Source of the DNA: Mesorhizobium australicum
GTDB taxonomy: Bacteria; Pseudomonadota; Alphaproteobacteria; Rhizobiales; Rhizobiaceae
Assembly: GCF_900177325.1 (NCBI RefSeq)
Contig: NZ_FXBL01000004.1
Coordinates: 682,001 to 746,000 of the forward strand
Direction of reading: 5' to 3'
DNA: 64,000 nucleotides
Shown here piece after piece: positions 53,867-62,764 of the stretch. The position numbers and the translations under genes are program-made. Below the pieces are notes generated by a model. The model ran no database searches and had not been told where the DNA came from. It saw only the letters and a list, made by a program, of their open reading frames with translations. The stretch's first letter is position 1. Each line of letters begins with the position of its first letter.

Positions 53867-54103
53867 ATGAAAACCCTTGCCGCAACCGACGCCAAAAACC
53901 GTTTCGACGAACTGATCGACATGGCCCAGGCTGAGCCGGTTCTTGTCCAGCGGCGGGGGTGCGACGTAGCGGTGGCGCTGTCACCGGAAGAGTTCCGCCG
54001 CCTCACGGACGCCGCGTCCGGCAAGGTCAGCTCGGCTGTCGAGAGACTGCATGCCGAGAGCGCCAGGCGCTGGGGCAAGGTCTATGAGGCGCTGGCGAGT
54101 TAG
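53867..54103 (+). CDS. Phd/YefM-type antitoxin without a visible toxin
   Basis: This 78-residue protein reads MKTLAATDAKNRFDELIDMAQ, then PVLVQRRGCDVAVALSPEEFRRL, the N-terminal Phd fold. An acidic/basic tail that would wrap a toxin follows. The expected RelE- or Doc-type toxin gene is missing: the stop is followed within six bases by intergenic repeat A. It is either an orphan antitoxin, a remnant of a broken toxin-antitoxin pair, or a partner for a toxin elsewhere. Confidence 0.85.
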   Translation: MKTLAATDAKNRFDELIDMAQAEPVLVQRRGCDVAVALSPEEFRRLTDAASGKVSSAVERLHAESARRWGKVYEALAS

Positions 54104-54108
54104 CGCTC

Positions 54109-54186
54109 TATCTCCCCCCTGGAGGGGGAGAAAGCAAATTCCTGGGCTTGGCGCAGCCAAGTCCTTGGAATTTGCCAGAGAGGGGT
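54109..54186. repeat. Intergenic repeat family A, copy 2
   Basis: It matches 18955-19033 with three differences in the shared core. The palindrome around CTTGGC...GCCAAG differs in its loop (GCGCA versus AAA), which preserves the stem. It starts six bases after the antitoxin stop. Confidence 0.8.
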
Positions 54187-54196
54187 GAGACGCCGG

Positions 54197-54680
54197 TTCG
54201 CCGCAGGCGAATTCGTCATGCCGGTGGCATGACGAAAGGCGTCGAACGGGGGGGTGAGGCAGCGGTTCGCCGCAGGCGAAGCAGAAGGTCCGGTGGACCT
54301 TCTGCAGCAGCCGAACGCCCGAAGCCATAGCGGAGGGCCCGAAAGCAGCGGGACCCGCCCCGGCAGGCCGCCGCTACCTCCGGCCGGAGGCTCTCCTGGT
54401 GCGATAGGGGCGTGCATCAATTCCCACCAGGGGTGGATCGCCGCCGCCACAATCTCCCCCTCACGTGCGATTTCTAAGACTTGGCCTTCGGCCAAGGTCG
54501 TGAAATCGGCCCTTCGGGCGTTCGTCATTTGACAAGCCCATTCAAGGGCTTGTCATCCGCTGCGCGGAACCATTCCTCACTCTCTCCCTCAAGGGGAGAG
54601 ATCGAGCGGCGTACCCGCCATCGCTTTTTCCATCCACACCCCTTCCCGCCTCCGCGACACTGTCGGCGATGAAAGGAGGC
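54197..54680. repeat. Repeat mosaic (no gene)
   Basis: About 480 bases made largely of hairpin modules. TTCGCC-GCA-GGCGAA occurs at 54197 and near 54266. Two GGT-loop hairpins are at 54212-54236 and 54281-54305. A CCGAACGCCCGAAGCCATAG block lies at 54311 with a related block at 54811. Further on are GGGACCCGCCCCGG (54348), CTTGGCC-TTC-GGCCAAG near 54480, and TGACAAGCCC-ATTCAA-GGGCTTGTCA at about 54530-54555. Long open frames crossing it are fortuitous. Confidence 0.75.
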
Positions 54681-54684
54681 GACG

Positions 54685-55518
54685 GTGAGTGTCTGGGACA
54701 GAAGTGACGGGGAAAGCGGGATCGACTGGGACGGCGTCATCGAGCGCAACGTGCGCCTGCTCGGCCCCATCGTCGCCACGCTGTGCGTCATGGCGGGGCT
54801 TTTCGAGCGCCCGAGCGCCCGGAGCCATAGCGAAGGACCTGGTGAGGGGTATCTGCCGTCCCCGACTCTTCCCCGCCGCTGGCACCGCGCCGTCTACCGC
54901 TTGCTGCGCGCGGCGGAAGCCGCCGTGCGCCGGCTGATCATCGTCGTCGGCCGCGACATGGTGGCAGCGGAGCCGGTGCTGGCCCCGCTCAAGACCAGGT
55001 CCGGCCCGCTGGTCACGCACATCCCCGTCCGCCCCGGCCTGGGGCTCGCCTGCGCCGGTCCCGCCGAGGTTCCCGCCGAAGCGAACCCCCCGCGCAAACT
55101 CGCCTTCTCCCTCCTCGACCCGCTGCCCGATCCGACGAGGCCGCCATTCCTCATGCGCAGCTCCGGCGTGCCGCGCATGTCCGTGCCGGGCTGGACGCCG
55201 CTCTTTCCCGTCGCGCCCCGCCACGAGCCGTCGCCCAACGACCCGATCGATGCCGGATATCTGCGCCGGCGGGTGGACGCGCTCAGCCGCGCGCTTGCCG
55301 ACCTGCCGCGCCAGGCGCAGCGGCTCGCCCGCTGGCGGGCGCGCTGCGAGGCGCTGCGCAAGGCACGCCGCGTCCGCCGCCTCTCGACGCTGCGCCCCGG
55401 CCGCGCCTACGGGCTGCGCCGGCCCGGCTCGCCGCGGCCCGAGCACCCGATCGACGACATCCTGCGCGACCTGCACTATTTCGCCTGGGAAGCGCAGGAG
55501 CCGCGCGACACGTCGTGA
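54685..55518 (+). CDS. Hypothetical Arg/Pro-rich protein
   Basis: This 277-residue protein starts at a GTG preceded by a strong GAAAGGAGG. It is very basic, rich in Arg, Pro and Leu. An N-terminal hydrophobic stretch (LLGPIVATLCVMAGLF) may be a membrane segment. The C-terminus contains YLRRRVDALSRALADLPRQAQRLARW and ends HPIDDILRDLHYFAWEAQEP. No family recognised. Residues about 43-52 (RPSARSHSEGP) are encoded by a block resembling the intergenic repeat at 54311, so the repeat has entered this gene too. Confidence 0.65.
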   Translation: MSVWDRSDGESGIDWDGVIERNVRLLGPIVATLCVMAGLFERPSARSHSEGPGEGYLPSPTLPRRWHRAVYRLLRAAEAAVRRLIIVVGRDMVAAEPVLAPLKTRSGPLVTHIPVRPGLGLACAGPAEVPAEANPPRKLAFSLLDPLPDPTRPPFLMRSSGVPRMSVPGWTPLFPVAPRHEPSPNDPIDAGYLRRRVDALSRALADLPRQAQRLARWRARCEALRKARRVRRLSTLRPGRAYGLRRPGSPRPEHPIDDILRDLHYFAWEAQEPRDTS

Positions 55519-55560
55519 GACGGCAATGCCCGCGCAAGCAAGGCCGGCGATGATGGCGCC

Positions 55561-55917
55561 ATGCGAATTTTGGCCGCCGTCCTCGTCGCGCTTGCGCTCA
55601 GCACCCCCGCCCATGCCGAGGGCGGCATGACCTTCTACATGAAGAACGAAACCACCCGCGCCATGGTGCTGGAGCTGCACGGCCGCGACACGCAGCGCGT
55701 CTGGCCGGGCGACGACCAAGTCTACCTGCTCGAGCCCGGCGAGAAGAAGTCGGTGCTGATCGACTGCCGCGAGGGCGAAAACATCTGCTACGGCGCCTGG
55801 GTCAACGGCAACGACCGCATCTCCTACGGCGTCGGGCCGGACGGGAACCGCGCGTGCCGCGACTGCTGCTCGATCTGCGTCGCCAAGACCACCACGACCA
55901 TCGACATGCCGCGATAG
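55561..55917 (+). CDS. Secreted Cys-containing hypothetical protein
   Basis: This 118-residue protein has a signal peptide (MRILAAVLVALALSTPAHA). The mature domain contains MTFYMKNETTRAMVLELHGRD, VLIDCREGENICYGAW and a C-terminal RACRDCCSIC cluster. Six cysteines suggest disulfides or metal binding in the periplasm. Function not recognised. It stands alone between two plus-strand genes. Confidence 0.75.
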   Translation: MRILAAVLVALALSTPAHAEGGMTFYMKNETTRAMVLELHGRDTQRVWPGDDQVYLLEPGEKKSVLIDCREGENICYGAWVNGNDRISYGVGPDGNRACRDCCSICVAKTTTTIDMPR

Positions 55918-55956
55918 CGGACGTATCACTCCGGGCGCTCAGAGCCGGAGGAAAGC

Positions 55957-56412
55957 ATGGCAGGTCTGTATTTCGACGAACTCTCGGTGGGCCAGGTCTT
56001 CCGCCACGAGATCCGCCGCACCATCACCGAGGCCGACAATGTCTGGTTCTCGGCCATCACCCACAACCCGGCCTATCTCCACCTCGACGAGGAATACTGC
56101 CGCACCGAGACCGAGTTCGGCACCCGCATCGTCAACTCCTGCTTCACGCTGTCGCTGATGGTCGGCATCTCCGTCGGCGAGACGACGCTCGGCACCGCCA
56201 TCGCCAATCTCGGCTGGGACGAGGTGCGCTTCCCCAAGCCCGTCTTCCACGGCGACACCATCCGCGTCGAGACCGAGGTCGCCGAGCTGCGCGCCTCGAA
56301 GTCGCGGCCCGACCAGGGCATCGTCACCTTCATCCACCGCGCCTACAACCAGAAGAACGAGCTCGTCGCTTCCTGCCGCCGCGCCGGCCTGCAGAAGAAG
56401 AGGCCGGCATGA
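55957..56412 (+). CDS. MaoC family dehydratase (mesaconyl-CoA hydratase-like)
   Basis: This is a hot-dog-fold hydratase of 151 residues: [26 protein letters not shown] holds the catalytic Asp/His pair, and [17 protein letters not shown] and [13 protein letters not shown] are typical. The stop overlaps the start of the CitE-like lyase gene. Such pairs occur in beta-methylmalyl/mesaconyl-CoA or related acyl-CoA routes. The convergent family III CoA-transferase strengthens an acyl-CoA catabolic role. Confidence 0.9.
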   Translation: MAGLYFDELSVGQVFRHEIRRTITEADNVWFSAITHNPAYLHLDEEYCRTETEFGTRIVNSCFTLSLMVGISVGETTLGTAIANLGWDEVRFPKPVFHGDTIRVETEVAELRASKSRPDQGIVTFIHRAYNQKNELVASCRRAGLQKKRPA

Positions 56413-57293
56413 TCCCGCGTTCGCTGCTCTTCGTCCCGGCCGATTCCGAAAAGAAGCTCGCCAAGGGTCTCGGCTCCGGCGCCGACGCGCTGATCCTCGA
56501 CCTGGAAGATTCCGTCTCCCTCGAGCGCAAGCCGGTGGCGCGCGACATGGCCGCGGCCTTTCTCGCGGAGAACCGCGGCGGCGAAGGTCCCGCGCTCTGG
56601 GTGCGGGTCAACCCGCTCGCGCAGGGCGGGCTCGACGATCTCGTGGCGATCGTGCGGGCCGCCCCCGCCGGCCTGATCGTGCCCAAGCCCGACGGCCCGT
56701 CCGACCTCCTCTCGCTCGGCCTGATGCTCGATGCGCTGGAGCGCCGGGACGGCATCGCCGCGCCCATCCCGCTCATCCCCATCGCCACCGAGACGCCGAC
56801 GGCCGTGCTGTCGCTTGGCGACTACGCGCAGGTTCCCGTCCCGCGCCTCGCCGCCATCACCTGGGGCGCGGAGGATCTCGCCGCCGCCCTCGGCGCCCGC
56901 GCCAACCGCGGGCCCGACGGCGCGCTCGACCTGACCTATCGGCTGGCCCGCTCCTCCTGCCTGCTCGCTGCCAAGGCCGCCGGCGTCGCGGCCATCGACA
57001 CGGTCTGGACCGACTTCTCCGACGCCGCCGGCTTCGCCGCCGACTGCGCGGCCGCCGCGCGCGAGGGCTTTTCCGGCCGCATGGCCATCCACCCCAACCA
57101 GGTCGCCGTCATCAACGCCGCCTTCACCCCCTCGGCCGAGGAGGTCGCGCATGCGCGGGAGGTGGTCGCGGCCTTCGCCGCCGCGCCGGGTGCCGGCGTC
57201 GTCAACCTCGGCGGCAGGATGTTCGACGTGCCCCACCTGAAACAGGCCCGCGCCCTCATCGCGCAGGCCGAGGCGTTTGCGGCGCGCGGTTAA
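56409..57293 (+). CDS. CitE-like CoA ester lyase
   Basis: This is a TIM-barrel lyase of 294 residues in the HpcH/HpaI and CitE-beta superfamily. It shows [17 protein letters not shown], metal-binding [28 protein letters not shown] and the C-terminal [15 protein letters not shown]. Members cleave citramalyl-CoA, malyl-CoA or beta-methylmalyl-CoA. It is coupled by four bases to the MaoC hydratase, which could make its substrate. Confidence 0.9.
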   Translation: MIPRSLLFVPADSEKKLAKGLGSGADALILDLEDSVSLERKPVARDMAAAFLAENRGGEGPALWVRVNPLAQGGLDDLVAIVRAAPAGLIVPKPDGPSDLLSLGLMLDALERRDGIAAPIPLIPIATETPTAVLSLGDYAQVPVPRLAAITWGAEDLAAALGARANRGPDGALDLTYRLARSSCLLAAKAAGVAAIDTVWTDFSDAAGFAADCAAAAREGFSGRMAIHPNQVAVINAAFTPSAEEVAHAREVVAAFAAAPGAGVVNLGGRMFDVPHLKQARALIAQAEAFAARG

Positions 57294-58432
57294 GCCGTCA
57301 CGCCCGCCGCCTTCAGCCGCGCGATCTCGTCCGCCGCGAAGCCGAAGCCCGCGAGAATCTCCGCCGTATCCGCCCCCGGCTCCGTCGCCGGGTGCGAGAT
57401 CTGCGACGGCGTGCGGCTGAAGCGCGGCGCGGGCGCGGTGTTGACCACGCCGCCGACCGTCGGGTGGATGCCCCGCGCCGCCATGTGCGGATGCGCCTGC
57501 GCCTCGTCCAGGTCGAGCACCGGCGCGAAGCAGGCGTCCGAGCCTTCCAGCACCGCGCACCACTCCTCCCGCGTCTTCGTCCGGAACACCTCCTCGAACC
57601 GCGCCTTCAGCCTGGGCCAGCCTTTCGTGTCGTATTGCTGCGGCAGATCCTCGCCCGCGAGCCCCAGCTTCTCGATCATCTCGGCATAGAACTTCGGCTC
57701 CAGCGCGCCGATCGCCACATGCTTCCCGTCGCCGGTCTCGTAGACGCCGTAGAACGGCGCTCCGCCGTCGAGCAGGTTCGTCCCGCGCCTGGTCTGGAAG
57801 CTGCCCATCTGCCGGAAGGCGTGGAACATGGTCATCAGCCCCGCCGTGCCGTCGACGATCGCCGCGTCCACCACCTGCCCCTTGCCCGAGCGCAGCGCCT
57901 CTATGTGCGCGGCCAGCACGCCCATCGCCAGATACATCGACCCGCCGCCGAAATCGCCGAGCAGGTTGAGCGGCGGCACCGGCGCCCCGCCCGTCGGCCC
58001 GATCGCGGCCAGCGCACCGGTCAGGGCGATATAATTGATGTCGTGGCCGGCCGCCTTCGCCAGCGGCCCCTCCTGTCCCCAGCCGGTCATGCGGCCGAAC
58101 ACCAGCCGCGGATTGGCGGCGAGGCACACCTCCGGCCCGAGCCCGAGCTTCTCCATCACGCCGGGCCTAAACCCCTCGATCAGGATGTCGGCCTGGCTCG
58201 TCAGCCTGAGCACCGTAGCCACGCCCTCCGGCGACTTGAGGTCGACGGCGATCGAGCGCTTGTTGCGGTTGAAGAGGTCGTAGCGGACGGGGATCTCGAC
58301 GCCGAGACCCGACGGCGCGAGCCGGTCGACGCGGACCACGTCGGCGCCCATGTCGGCCAAGAGCATGCCGCAGAACGGCCCCGGGCCGATGCCCGCCATT
58401 TCGATGATCCGGATCCCCGCGAGCGGTCCCAT
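57290..58432 (-). CDS. Family III CoA-transferase / alpha-methylacyl-CoA racemase-like
   Basis: This 380-residue protein of the CaiB/BaiF class has [27 protein letters not shown] at the N-terminus, then [38 protein letters not shown] and [24 protein letters not shown], with the His used in proton transfer, is characteristic of alpha-methylacyl-CoA racemases. It is convergent with the CitE-like gene, their stops overlapping by four bases. Confidence 0.9.
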   Translation of the reverse strand: MGPLAGIRIIEMAGIGPGPFCGMLLADMGADVVRVDRLAPSGLGVEIPVRYDLFNRNKRSIAVDLKSPEGVATVLRLTSQADILIEGFRPGVMEKLGLGPEVCLAANPRLVFGRMTGWGQEGPLAKAAGHDINYIALTGALAAIGPTGGAPVPPLNLLGDFGGGSMYLAMGVLAAHIEALRSGKGQVVDAAIVDGTAGLMTMFHAFRQMGSFQTRRGTNLLDGGAPFYGVYETGDGKHVAIGALEPKFYAEMIEKLGLAGEDLPQQYDTKGWPRLKARFEEVFRTKTREEWCAVLEGSDACFAPVLDLDEAQAHPHMAARGIHPTVGGVVNTAPAPRFSRTPSQISHPATEPGADTAEILAGFGFAADEIARLKAAGVTA

Positions 58433-58645
58433 GTGTCCTCCCTTTCTTGTCCTCGAAGACGATGGCTCGCCGAGATGCGCGCCGCCGTCAATAGACCGAT
58501 GCCGGCACACCGGCCGTTGCGCGAAATGTTCTTGTAATGTTCTTGACGCGCAGTTCGCGATATGTTTCGATGGTTTTGCAACCAGACATTGGGGACGCCG
58601 GGCGAGGGGTTGAGCGCCGGCAGGTCGCAGCGCACGGGGCGGGCA

Positions 58646-60178
58646 ATGGTTTCGCGGGTGAGCACGGTCGCATTCGAGGGGATCGAGGCGGTTCCGGTCG
58701 ACGTCCAGGTGATGATCGCGCCGGGCAAGATGAACATCCATATTGTCGGCCTGCCAGACAAGGCGGTGGCCGAGAGCCGCGAGCGCGTGCAGGCCGCGCT
58801 CCACGCATCAGGCCTGTCGCTGCCGGCCAAGAAGGTGACGGTGAACCTCGCCCCGGCCGACCTGCCGAAGGAGGGCAGTCACTACGACCTGCCGATCGCA
58901 CTCGGCCTGATGGCCGCGCTGGGCGCGATCCCTGGCGATGCGATCGCGGACTATGTGGTGCTGGGCGAACTGTCGCTCGACGGCACGATCGCGCCCGTCG
59001 CCGGCGCCCTGCCGGCCGCGATCGGGGCGAATGCGATCGGCAAGGGCCTGATCTGCCCGCATGCGTCCGGACCGGAGGCGGCGTGGGCAGGTTCCGACAT
59101 CGACATCCTGGCGCCGCGCAGCCTGATCGCGATCGCCAATCATTTCCGCGGCACGCAGGTTCTGTCGCGGCCCGAACCTGCGGTGAAGCGCATGGGCGTG
59201 GACGCGCTCGACCTCGCCGACATCAAGGGCCAGGAGAGCGCCAAGCGGGCGCTGGAGGTGGCGGCGGCCGGCGGGCACAATCTGCTGATGATCGGGCCTC
59301 CGGGCTCAGGCAAGTCGATGTTGGCGCAGCGTTTGCCGTCGATCCTGCCGCCGCTGTCGCCGAAGGAACTGCTGGAAGTGTCGATGATCGCCTCGATCGC
59401 CGGCGAGCTGGCCGACGGCAGGCTCACCGATCGGCGGCCGTTCCGCAGCCCCCATCATTCCGCCTCGATGGCGGCGATGGTGGGCGGGGGCCTGCGCGTG
59501 CGGCCGGGCGAAGCCTCGCTCGCCCATCATGGCGTGCTCTTCCTCGACGAGTTCCCCGAATTCACGCCGCAGGTGCTGGATGCGCTGCGCCAGCCGCTGG
59601 AGAACGGCGAGTGCGTCATCGCGCGGGCAAACCACCGCGTCAGCTACCCGTCTCGAATACAACTCGTGGCCGCGATGAACCCGTGCCGGTGCGGCATGGC
59701 GGGGCAGCCGGGCTACAGGTGCCTGCGCGGCCCGCGCTGCCAGGCAGACTATCAGGCGCGCATCTCCGGACCGCTGATGGACCGCATCGACATCCGCGTC
59801 GAGGTGCCGGCGGTGTCGGCGGCGGACCTGATCCGGCCGGCGAAGGCCGAGGCGTCCAGCGTGGTTGCGGCCCGCGTCGCCCGCGCCCGCGACATCCAGC
59901 GGGCGCGCTTTTCAGCGCTCGGCCTGTCGGCGGCGACCACCAACGCCCATTGCGCGACGGCGATGGTGGAGGAGATCGCCGTGCCGGATGCTGCCGGGAC
60001 GGCGCTGCTGCGCGACGCGAGCGAGAAGCTCGGCTTTTCCGCGCGGGCCTATCACCGGGTGCTGCGCGTGGCCCGCACGCTGGCCGATCTCGACGGCGAG
60101 GAAAAGGTCGGCCGCATCCACCTCGCGGAGTCGATCTCCTGGCGCATGAGCGGCGAGCGGATGGCGCAGGCGGCGTAG
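58646..60178 (+). CDS. comM: YifB/ComM family Mg-chelatase-like AAA+ ATPase
   Basis: ComM is a hexameric helicase that promotes branch migration during natural transformation and recombination. The 510-residue protein has an N-terminal Lon-protease-like domain ([20 protein letters not shown]), Walker [11 protein letters not shown], Walker [22 protein letters not shown] with the Cys cluster continuing through [11 protein letters not shown], and the C-terminal Mg-chelatase domain ([20 protein letters not shown]). Start at ATG 58646. Complete and of standard length. Confidence 0.94.
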   Translation: MVSRVSTVAFEGIEAVPVDVQVMIAPGKMNIHIVGLPDKAVAESRERVQAALHASGLSLPAKKVTVNLAPADLPKEGSHYDLPIALGLMAALGAIPGDAIADYVVLGELSLDGTIAPVAGALPAAIGANAIGKGLICPHASGPEAAWAGSDIDILAPRSLIAIANHFRGTQVLSRPEPAVKRMGVDALDLADIKGQESAKRALEVAAAGGHNLLMIGPPGSGKSMLAQRLPSILPPLSPKELLEVSMIASIAGELADGRLTDRRPFRSPHHSASMAAMVGGGLRVRPGEASLAHHGVLFLDEFPEFTPQVLDALRQPLENGECVIARANHRVSYPSRIQLVAAMNPCRCGMAGQPGYRCLRGPRCQADYQARISGPLMDRIDIRVEVPAVSAADLIRPAKAEASSVVAARVARARDIQRARFSALGLSAATTNAHCATAMVEEIAVPDAAGTALLRDASEKLGFSARAYHRVLRVARTLADLDGEEKVGRIHLAESISWRMSGERMAQAA

Positions 60179-60278
60179 TCTCCGCAGGGCTTGGCCGGCG
60201 GGCCGCGGATCTCGCTTCGCTGGGAACCGCCCATGGCTGCCGCCGTTGATCCTTCGAGACCAACGGGAGAGCGTCCAC

Positions 60279-60734
60279 ATGGCCGGGAATATGTTCAGGC
60301 TCGAGCACGATATGTTCGTCGTCGTCGCGGATGGAGAGAAGGCGCTGTTCCTGCGCAACGAGGGCGACGCGCTTTATCCCAACCTCGAGGTCGTGCGCGA
60401 GATCAGGGAAGAGAATCCGCCGACGCGCGAGCAGGGCAGCGACAGGCCGGGCCGTTTCAACGACGGGCCGAGCGCCCATCGCAGCGCCGTCGCGGACACC
60501 GACTGGCACCGCGCCCAGAAGGAGAAGTTCGCGGACGACATCGCCAGTCGGCTCTACAGGCTGGCCCACCGCGGCGATTTCGACAAGCTGGTGATCGTGG
60601 CGCCGCCGCTCGTGCTCGGCGAGATGCGCCGCAAGTTTCACAAGGAGGTCAGCGACCGGATCGTCGGCGAGGTGCCGAAGACGCTGACCAACCACCCGGT
60701 CTACGAAATCGAAAAGCTGCTGATGGCCGCCTAG
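60279..60734 (+). CDS. Host attachment family protein
   Basis: This 151-residue protein belongs to the host_attach group named after an Agrobacterium gene affecting plant-cell binding: MFVVVADGEKALFLRNEGD, then HRAQKEKFADDIASRLYRLAHRGDFDKLVIVAPPLVLGEMRRKFHKEV. The fold resembles release-factor eRF1 domain 3 proteins, so a direct role in attachment is not certain. ATG at 60279 is chosen; 60291 and 60246 are alternatives. Confidence 0.88.
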   Translation: MAGNMFRLEHDMFVVVADGEKALFLRNEGDALYPNLEVVREIREENPPTREQGSDRPGRFNDGPSAHRSAVADTDWHRAQKEKFADDIASRLYRLAHRGDFDKLVIVAPPLVLGEMRRKFHKEVSDRIVGEVPKTLTNHPVYEIEKLLMAA

Positions 60735-60826
60735 GCCTACTGCATCCCCGAACGCCGAATTGAACTCGGCAGGGCGCGTAGCAAGGAGGTCTCGGATCGT
60801 CTTCCGCGCCTTGGCCCGGCCCGCGC

Positions 60827-61666
60827 CTAACCAGCCAGGAACTGCCGCAGCAGGTCGATCTCCGCGGCCGTCGCCAGCGTCGGCGCGTGGCCGATGCCGG
60901 GGAACTCGACCAGGCGAGGCCTCGGGCCGCGCTGCGTCATCGTCGCGGCGACCGGGGCGGCGAGCACGTCGGACGTCTCGCCGCGCAACAGCAGCGTCGG
61001 CGCCGTGATCGCGTCGTAGGCGTCCCACACGTCGAGGTCGGCCTTGTGGTGCGTGAACTGGGTGACGATGGCCGGATCGTAATGCACAGTCACCTTGCCG
61101 GCGTCGGTGCGGCGCACGGACGTGTCGACCATGCGCTGCCAGAAGGCATCGCTGTTCGGGCCGAAGGGGGCGTAGTTCCGGCGCAGCCACGCGTCCATCT
61201 CGGCCACCGTCTCGTAGACCGGCGGGCTGCCGACATAGGTGGCGATGCGCCCCGTTCCGGCTTCGGGGATGTCGGGGCCGATGTCGTTGATGACGAGATG
61301 GCTGATGCGCTCCTTCAGCCGGCCAGCCGCGAGCGTGACACCGATCAGCCCGCCCATCGAGGTGCCGATCCAGCGCAGCCGGTCGATGCCGTAATGGTCA
61401 AGGATGCCGAGCGCGGTGTCGCCAAAGGAACGATAGGAATAGTCGACCTCCGGCCGCCGCGCCCAGGACGACAGGCCGCGGCCGATCGTGTCCGGGCAGA
61501 GGACGAAATAGGTGTCGCTCAGTGCCCGCGCCGCCTCGTCGAAGTCGCGCCCGGTCCGCGCCAGCCCATGCCACATGACGAGCGCAGGATTGTTCGGATT
61601 GCCCCATTCGGTGACGTGCACCTCGAAGCCCGCGGCGGTCACATAGGTGGAGCGCGGTCCGGTCAT
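60827..61666 (-). CDS. Alpha/beta hydrolase linked to a branched-chain ABC transporter
   Basis: This 279-residue hydrolase has an oxyanion region MWHGLARTG, the nucleophile elbow GTSMGG, and a C-terminal GIGHAP histidine. Its start overlaps the livM stop by four bases, so it is the last gene of the liv operon. The enzyme may act on the transported compound, suggesting an ester or amide rather than a simple amino acid as the ligand. Confidence 0.9.
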   Translation of the reverse strand: MTGPRSTYVTAAGFEVHVTEWGNPNNPALVMWHGLARTGRDFDEAARALSDTYFVLCPDTIGRGLSSWARRPEVDYSYRSFGDTALGILDHYGIDRLRWIGTSMGGLIGVTLAAGRLKERISHLVINDIGPDIPEAGTGRIATYVGSPPVYETVAEMDAWLRRNYAPFGPNSDAFWQRMVDTSVRRTDAGKVTVHYDPAIVTQFTHHKADLDVWDAYDAITAPTLLLRGETSDVLAAPVAATMTQRGPRPRLVEFPGIGHAPTLATAAEIDLLRQFLAG

Positions 61667-62760
61667 TTGCGCCAATCCTTGTTCATCAGCGTGCCGGCGA
61701 TCCCGGCGGGGAAGAAGTAGACCAGCAGGATGAAGATCACCCCGAGCCAGAGTAGCCATCGGTCGGGCTCGAGCAGCTGGTGGACCACCGGCACGCCGGC
61801 CGTGGCGTCGGCGCCGATCTGCATCAGGTCCTTCAGGTAGAACTGCGCCAGCGTCATCACCACGACGCCGATCACCGCGCCGACCATGGTCCCCATGCCG
61901 CCGATGACGACCATCAGCAGGATGTCGATCATGATGCCGAACGACAGCGCCGCGTCCGGTCCCGCATATTTCAGCCACACCGCGCGCAGGATACCGGCCA
62001 TGGCCGCGATCAGCGCCGCGAGGCAGAAGATGGCGGTGCGGTAGGCGACGACCCGGTAGCCGATAGCCTCGGCGCGCATCTCGTTCTCGCGGATCGCCTT
62101 GAGCACCGAGCCGAGCGGCGAGGCGACGACGCGCAGCATGAACAGGAAGAGTGCGAGGCTGGTGAGGAACACGAAATAATAGGCCGCCACGCGCCCGTTG
62201 AGCGGCACGTCGAACAGCCGCAGCACCTTGCCGTCGGCGTCCTCGAACAACTTGAAGGCCGGGGAGAACAGGCGCGGCACCTGATAGGTGATGCCGTCCT
62301 CGCCACCCGTATATTCGGAGAGCTGCGAAGCGAGCACCAGCATCACCGAGGCCGCGGCCAGCGTGACCATGGCAAAGAAGATCGCCTTCACGCGCAGCGA
62401 CAAGAGCCCGATCAGCAGAGCCAGCACCAACGTGGCGACCAGCCCCGCGCCGCCGCCGATGGCGATGGCCGTGAAGCTCGGTCCCATCGCCTTCAGCGCG
62501 ATCGCGGTGCCGTAGGCGCCGAGGCCGAAGAACATCGTATGCGCGAAGGACACGATGCCCGTGTAGCCGATGAGCAGATCGTAGCTCGCCACCAGCACGA
62601 TGAAGATGCAGATCCGCGCCGCCACCTCCTGCGCCCGCACGTCGGGGAAGAGGAACGGCGCGAAGGCGAGTGCAAGCCCGATGGCAAGCACCACGCCATA
62701 GACCGCGAGGCGGCCGGCCGGGACGCGGCGGGGAGCGGTGGTTTCCAGGGCGAGGCTCAT
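61663..62760 (-). CDS. livM: Branched-chain amino acid-type ABC transporter permease
   Basis: This is an inner-membrane permease of 365 residues with about ten helices. LivM features: LLIGYTGIVSFAHTMFFGLGAYG, LALLIGLLSLRVKAIFFAMVTLA, the EAA-like loop RVVASPLGSVLKAIRENEMRAEAIGY, and VVIGGMGTMVGAVIGV. It pairs with LivH five bases upstream. Actual substrates of this family include amides, urea and aromatic acids as well as leucine-type amino acids. Confidence 0.93.
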   Translation of the reverse strand: MSLALETTAPRRVPAGRLAVYGVVLAIGLALAFAPFLFPDVRAQEVAARICIFIVLVASYDLLIGYTGIVSFAHTMFFGLGAYGTAIALKAMGPSFTAIAIGGGAGLVATLVLALLIGLLSLRVKAIFFAMVTLAAASVMLVLASQLSEYTGGEDGITYQVPRLFSPAFKLFEDADGKVLRLFDVPLNGRVAAYYFVFLTSLALFLFMLRVVASPLGSVLKAIRENEMRAEAIGYRVVAYRTAIFCLAALIAAMAGILRAVWLKYAGPDAALSFGIMIDILLMVVIGGMGTMVGAVIGVVVMTLAQFYLKDLMQIGADATAGVPVVHQLLEPDRWLLWLGVIFILLVYFFPAGIAGTLMNKDWRK

Positions 62761-62764
62761 GGAG

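Noticed and set aside
54190..54310. Regularly spaced palindromes as a possible CRISPR array
   Set aside because: Unit sequences differ, spacing is irregular, there are only a few copies and no cas genes. They are hairpin mosaic elements.
54100..54528. 142-codon minus-strand frame across the repeat mosaic
   Set aside because: It consists of repeat modules found elsewhere between genes and shows no domain or ribosome-binding site.
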